NCBI RefSeq assembly: GCF_028649595.1
Contig: NZ_JAQSLK010000001.1
Coordinates: 186,001-250,000, forward strand
Direction of reading: 5' to 3'
From: Campylobacter magnus
Lineage (GTDB): Bacteria; Campylobacterota; Campylobacteria; Campylobacterales; Campylobacteraceae
DNA: 64,000 bases
Below the pieces are notes generated by a model. The model saw nothing but the letters and a program-made list of their open reading frames with translations. It was not told the DNA's origin and did no database searches. Shown here piece by piece: positions 61,079 to 64,000 of the stretch; position 1 is the first letter of the stretch; the number at the start of each line of letters is the position of its first letter. The position numbers were made by a program, and so were the translations under genes.

Positions 61079-62087
61079 TTTCTATCCTTTTTAGTATTTC
61101 ATCAGCTAGGATTTGCGAGCCTATTTTGCTTATGTGAATTCCATCATCTTGGCGGATTTTAGAGCGTTTGCCATTTATGTTTAAATGAGTAAGAAAATTA
61201 TCATTTTGGCAAAGATGCTCGCTAGTATTTATGAAAAACTGCCCATTTTGTTCGCTTACACTTTTGTAAATTTCATTTAAAAGCTCTATTTTTTTCGCAT
61301 AGTCAGTTTTTTGCATACAAGGCAGGCTTAGCCACAGCACCTTTACATTACTAGCTTTGGCGATTTTATAGATTTCATCCACACGCCTAGCATAAAACTC
61401 CCTCCACTCACTCGAGTTTAGCTCATAAAACTTACCATTTATACTGCGTCCCCACGGATCATTTGCGCCTATTAGCATCACAAGTAGCTTTATATCTTTA
61501 TTTTGAGCTAGAGTATCTTTTATAACCTGCGCCCAGTTATGAGATTTTTTATATAGTAGCCCTGTGCTTTGCTTGCTTAGATCAAGCACTTTTAGCCCTA
61601 GTTTTGGGTAGTTTTGGCTAGCTATCATGCCGATGTATTGCATCATGCTATCGCCTGTGATTAGCACGCTATCACCTTGTTTAAGCACTATTTTATCATC
61701 TGGACTTTGCTCTATAGTAGCAGTATCTGCGCTAATATTTTCATCGCTTATTTGGGCGCTAGCTCTTATATTTATTGTTATATTATCATCAAAAGGTATT
61801 ATATCGTTAGTGATATTTGCTTCGCCATCATTTTGTTTATTTGTCTCAAAGACAGCGGTATCAGCGCTTTGGCTATTATTTTCAAAAATAACATTTGCGC
61901 TAGTATCAACAAACACACCAAAAGCCCTAAAAATCTCTGCTCCCTTGCTAAATTCCGTGCCCTTTAAAAGCTCATCAAGCCCAAAAGAGCTATGAAATCT
62001 TTGTTCTATATAAAAAATCAGCGAGTTTTGTGTGAAAAAAACTAGCACCACAAGCATTAAAATATTTACTAAAACAAACCTAAACAT
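61071..62087 (-). CDS. SGNH-family acetyltransferase/hydrolase, PatB-like
   Basis: 338 aa, N-terminal TM anchor (residues 4-25) then a variable Asn/Asp-rich periplasmic linker (about 65-135), and an SGNH domain: ITGDSMMQYIG (Ser147), LVMLIGANDPWG (Asn) and DDGIHISKIGSQILADE (Asp/His). Together with the MBOAT gene 3 nt upstream it resembles PatB, which moves acetyl groups from PatA to MurNAc O-6 in the periplasm. The family also contains esterases, so direction of reaction is inferred. Confidence 0.78.
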   Translation of the reverse strand: MFRFVLVNILMLVVLVFFTQNSLIFYIEQRFHSSFGLDELLKGTEFSKGAEIFRAFGVFVDTSANVIFENNSQSADTAVFETNKQNDGEANITNDIIPFDDNITINIRASAQISDENISADTATIEQSPDDKIVLKQGDSVLITGDSMMQYIGMIASQNYPKLGLKVLDLSKQSTGLLYKKSHNWAQVIKDTLAQNKDIKLLVMLIGANDPWGRSINGKFYELNSSEWREFYARRVDEIYKIAKASNVKVLWLSLPCMQKTDYAKKIELLNEIYKSVSEQNGQFFINTSEHLCQNDNFLTHLNINGKRSKIRQDDGIHISKIGSQILADEILKRIEIE

Positions 62088-62090
62088 AAC

Positions 62091-63614
62091 TTAAAAACTC
62101 GCATAAATAAAACTTGGAATTCCACTAGGCATAATAGCAATTATCACGCTAAAAACAAGCCCTAGCACAAGAGCTTTAAGTAGGATTGGCATGCATGAGA
62201 GCATATGAACACAAAAGTCAAAAAATCCAGCGCATTTGTGATATAAGCAAACGCCCACAAGCAGCAAAACCACTAGTGCTGTCTGCTGGCCAAAATTCCC
62301 AGCTGCTAGCGCTGCAAAAAGCCCTTTTAGTATGACTAAGCTATTATCAAAGTCATTGGCAAAAAATATCCACGCAAAACTAACAAAAATATAGGTTAAA
62401 ATCAAAGATACATAGTAGTTTAGCTGCGGCAGGGCTAAGGCTTTATAAGCGTTAAAAATCACCAGCCCCACGCCATGAAGCAGCCCCCAGATGAGAAAAT
62501 TCCACTCTGCTCCATGCCAAATTCCAGAAAGCCCAAAGGCAATAAGCACATTTATTTGCGTGCGAGTAAAGCCCTTAGCCGACCCACCAAGCGGAATATA
62601 AATATAACGCGTAATAAAAGTAGTTAGCGTGATATGCCAACGCTGCCAAAACTCCCTAATATTTCTAGCTGCATACGGCATAGCAAAGTTCTGCGCTAGC
62701 TCAAAGCCAAGGGCTAAGGCAAGCGCGCGGCTCATATCTATAAATCCACTAAAGTTCGCATATAGCACCACGCCATAAAGCAAAATCGCAAGCAGTATCT
62801 CGCTAGCAGAAGATGATGATGAATAAACCGAGCTAAAAATATTATTTACATAAGGGCTAAGTAGCGAGCTAATCACCAGTAGTTTCACACAAGCAAAAAG
62901 GGCAAGCGTGAAAATCTCATCACCACAAGAGAAATTCTTTGGCTCGTTAAACTGCGGCAAAAGCGCCCTAAGACCCTTCTCATCGCTAGCACGGCTAATA
63001 GGTCCCATCACAATACTAGGAAAAAACGCTAAAAAGCAAGCTAGAGAGATAAAATCATCACACCTCTCACACTGCCCCCTGTACATAGCCAGCAAATATG
63101 TAATACTCATAAATGTATAGTATGACACGCCCAGCGGAAACGCCACACTCTCAAAAAGACTAAGCCCAAAAAACTCAAAAAATCCAGCAAATACTCCATA
63201 AAAGAAATCATAATATTTAAAAAAGCACAAAAACAGCACACAAAAGCCAATAATCACGCCCAAAGCTAGATTTGAAGTAGGTGCGAACTTATTTTTATAT
63301 GAAATAATCTCAGCACTTTGCGAATTATTTTGTGTATTATTTTTTGTATTATTTGCCAAATCTTTGCTGAATTTTTGGCTTTGTTCTAATAAGCGCACAA
63401 GCTTGCCGTGTTCTTGCAGATACTTGCCACACACAAAAACAGCGCAAGTAAAGCCAAAAAGCACCAGCGCAAAATACAAGCTATTTGCGCAAATAAAGGC
63501 ATAAGAAGCAAATAAAATCAGCAATTTTTGCATGCTAACAAAGTTTTTAGCCGCCCAGTATATCACAAAAAACAGCAAAAAAAGTAGCACAAACTCAGGT
63601 GAGAAAAAAGTCAT
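62091..63614 (-). CDS. patA: MBOAT-family O-acyltransferase, PatA-like
   Basis: 507 aa, about 11 TM helices. The catalytic MBOAT His367 lies in GLSGIWHGAEWNFLIWG, with a second conserved His327 in REFWQRWHITLTTFITRYIYIPLGG. A cytoplasmic Asn-rich loop (NNTKNNTQNNSQ, residues 88-99) is an oddity. It probably carries acetyl groups across the membrane for peptidoglycan or surface-glycan O-acetylation, feeding the two SGNH proteins downstream. It is the first gene of the trio. Confidence 0.85.
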   Translation of the reverse strand: MTFFSPEFVLLFLLFFVIYWAAKNFVSMQKLLILFASYAFICANSLYFALVLFGFTCAVFVCGKYLQEHGKLVRLLEQSQKFSKDLANNTKNNTQNNSQSAEIISYKNKFAPTSNLALGVIIGFCVLFLCFFKYYDFFYGVFAGFFEFFGLSLFESVAFPLGVSYYTFMSITYLLAMYRGQCERCDDFISLACFLAFFPSIVMGPISRASDEKGLRALLPQFNEPKNFSCGDEIFTLALFACVKLLVISSLLSPYVNNIFSSVYSSSSSASEILLAILLYGVVLYANFSGFIDMSRALALALGFELAQNFAMPYAARNIREFWQRWHITLTTFITRYIYIPLGGSAKGFTRTQINVLIAFGLSGIWHGAEWNFLIWGLLHGVGLVIFNAYKALALPQLNYYVSLILTYIFVSFAWIFFANDFDNSLVILKGLFAALAAGNFGQQTALVVLLLVGVCLYHKCAGFFDFCVHMLSCMPILLKALVLGLVFSVIIAIMPSGIPSFIYASF

Positions 63615-63691
63615 AAACTAGCCTTGAAAAATAAAAAAGTAATTTTATCTTATTTTTTGTGAATTTTGGCAAAATTTCAGCATTTTTTTAG

Positions 63692-64000
63692 GGGGTTAGG
63701 GGGATATTTTTTAGCAATTCTAGAATTCCTAAACTAGAATTCCCAATCTAGAATTCCCAAAATAAAATCTAGAATTCTAGAATTCCCAATCTAGAATTCC
63801 CAAGCCTTATGTCATCCCCCGACTTGATCGGGGGATCTCATCACAAAGAATTCTAGAATTCCTAAAAAATACCTCCTAACCCCCAACCAGCGGATGCGAA
63901 GCAAAAAAAGCCTAGGAATTCTAGAATTCCCAAAATAAATTCTAGAATTCTAGAATTCCCAAAATAAATTCTAGAATTCTAGAATTACTAAACTAGAATT
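63692..64000. repeat. Repeat field at the right end
   Basis: A G-rich GGGGGTTAGGGGGATA element (63692-63707), five or more palindromes, a GTCATCCCCCGACTTGATCGGGGGATCTC hairpin (63810-63839), a reverse G-rich element with an AACCAGCGGATGCGAAGC tail (63870-63905), and a triplicated AATAAATTCTAGAATTCTAGAATT unit. No gene is seen; the field continues past the window. Confidence 0.8.

Noticed and set aside
1-64000. tRNA, rRNA or prophage genes
   Set aside because: I looked for cloverleaf-like and CCA-ended segments and for phage structural or integrase genes, and saw none I could support by eye.

Overview
The window reads as chromosome of a Campylobacter-like member of the Campylobacterota (Epsilonproteobacteria). 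It is AT-rich, with TATAAT/TAAAAT -10 boxes and AAGGA ribosome sites. The proteins are typical of the group: DUF3972, the remote CheZ, an HP0958-type RpoN chaperone, Mqo, a short ComEC, and TTG/GTG starts. Several gene strings match, from memory, the C. jejuni order: fliP / glmU-coaBC-orf-uppS / prepilin peptidase-lptF-truA / ilvA; cheZ-trhP-purE-DUF3972; glyQ-nif3-HP0958-waaA-rluA; gatB-gpsA; and the patA/patB/ape1 set. I cannot name the species.

Layout. 0-3 kb: 3' end of macB and an outer-membrane efflux lipoprotein. 3-6 kb: comEC and ilvA, divergent. 6-7.7 kb: a 1.9-kb gene-free repeat field. 7.7-14 kb: a pentaheme cytochrome, metE, a MetF-like gene and PBP1A. 14-19 kb: a second repeat field, truA-lptF-prepilin peptidase, a third repeat field, and a frameshifted membrane gene with a 42-aa ORF. 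19-25 kb: uppS, coaBC, glmU, fliP, GNAT, dgkA. 25-31 kb: orphan Phd antitoxin, hydrolase, murF and an AT-rich gtrBA-gtrC-like glycosylation cassette. 31-45 kb: mostly housekeeping genes (rseP, rpe, dnaQ-like, rmuC, asparaginase, cheZ, trhP, purE, mqo, M16, recG, flavodoxin). 46-56 kb: dnaB, ispG, rluA, waaA, glyQ, ppk on the minus strand. 56-57 kb: a DarT-like ADP-ribosyltransferase fused to BspA/DUF285 repeats, followed by a 39-aa ORF. 57-64 kb: gpsA, a 34-aa membrane peptide, gatB and a peptidoglycan O-acetylation cluster.

The dominant non-genic signal is a short perfect palindrome (GGAATTCTAGAATTCC) and its half-sites. They fill almost every intergenic gap, mixed with at least four other repeat modules. 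The palindrome also occurs inside genes in the two of three frames that lack a stop, adding NSRI(P) or GILEF-like peptides to RecG, WaaA and CoaBC, much as Rickettsia palindromic elements do. A separate family of about 130-nt imperfect hairpins begins within 6 nt of the stop codons of three unrelated genes. Its arm sequences differ between copies but remain paired, and all three copies share the same internal mismatch.

The best candidates for new biology are the DarT-DUF285 fusion, the post-stop hairpin family, the coding palindromes, and a repeat module with compensatory stem changes. All functions are inferred from sequence recognition without database searches.
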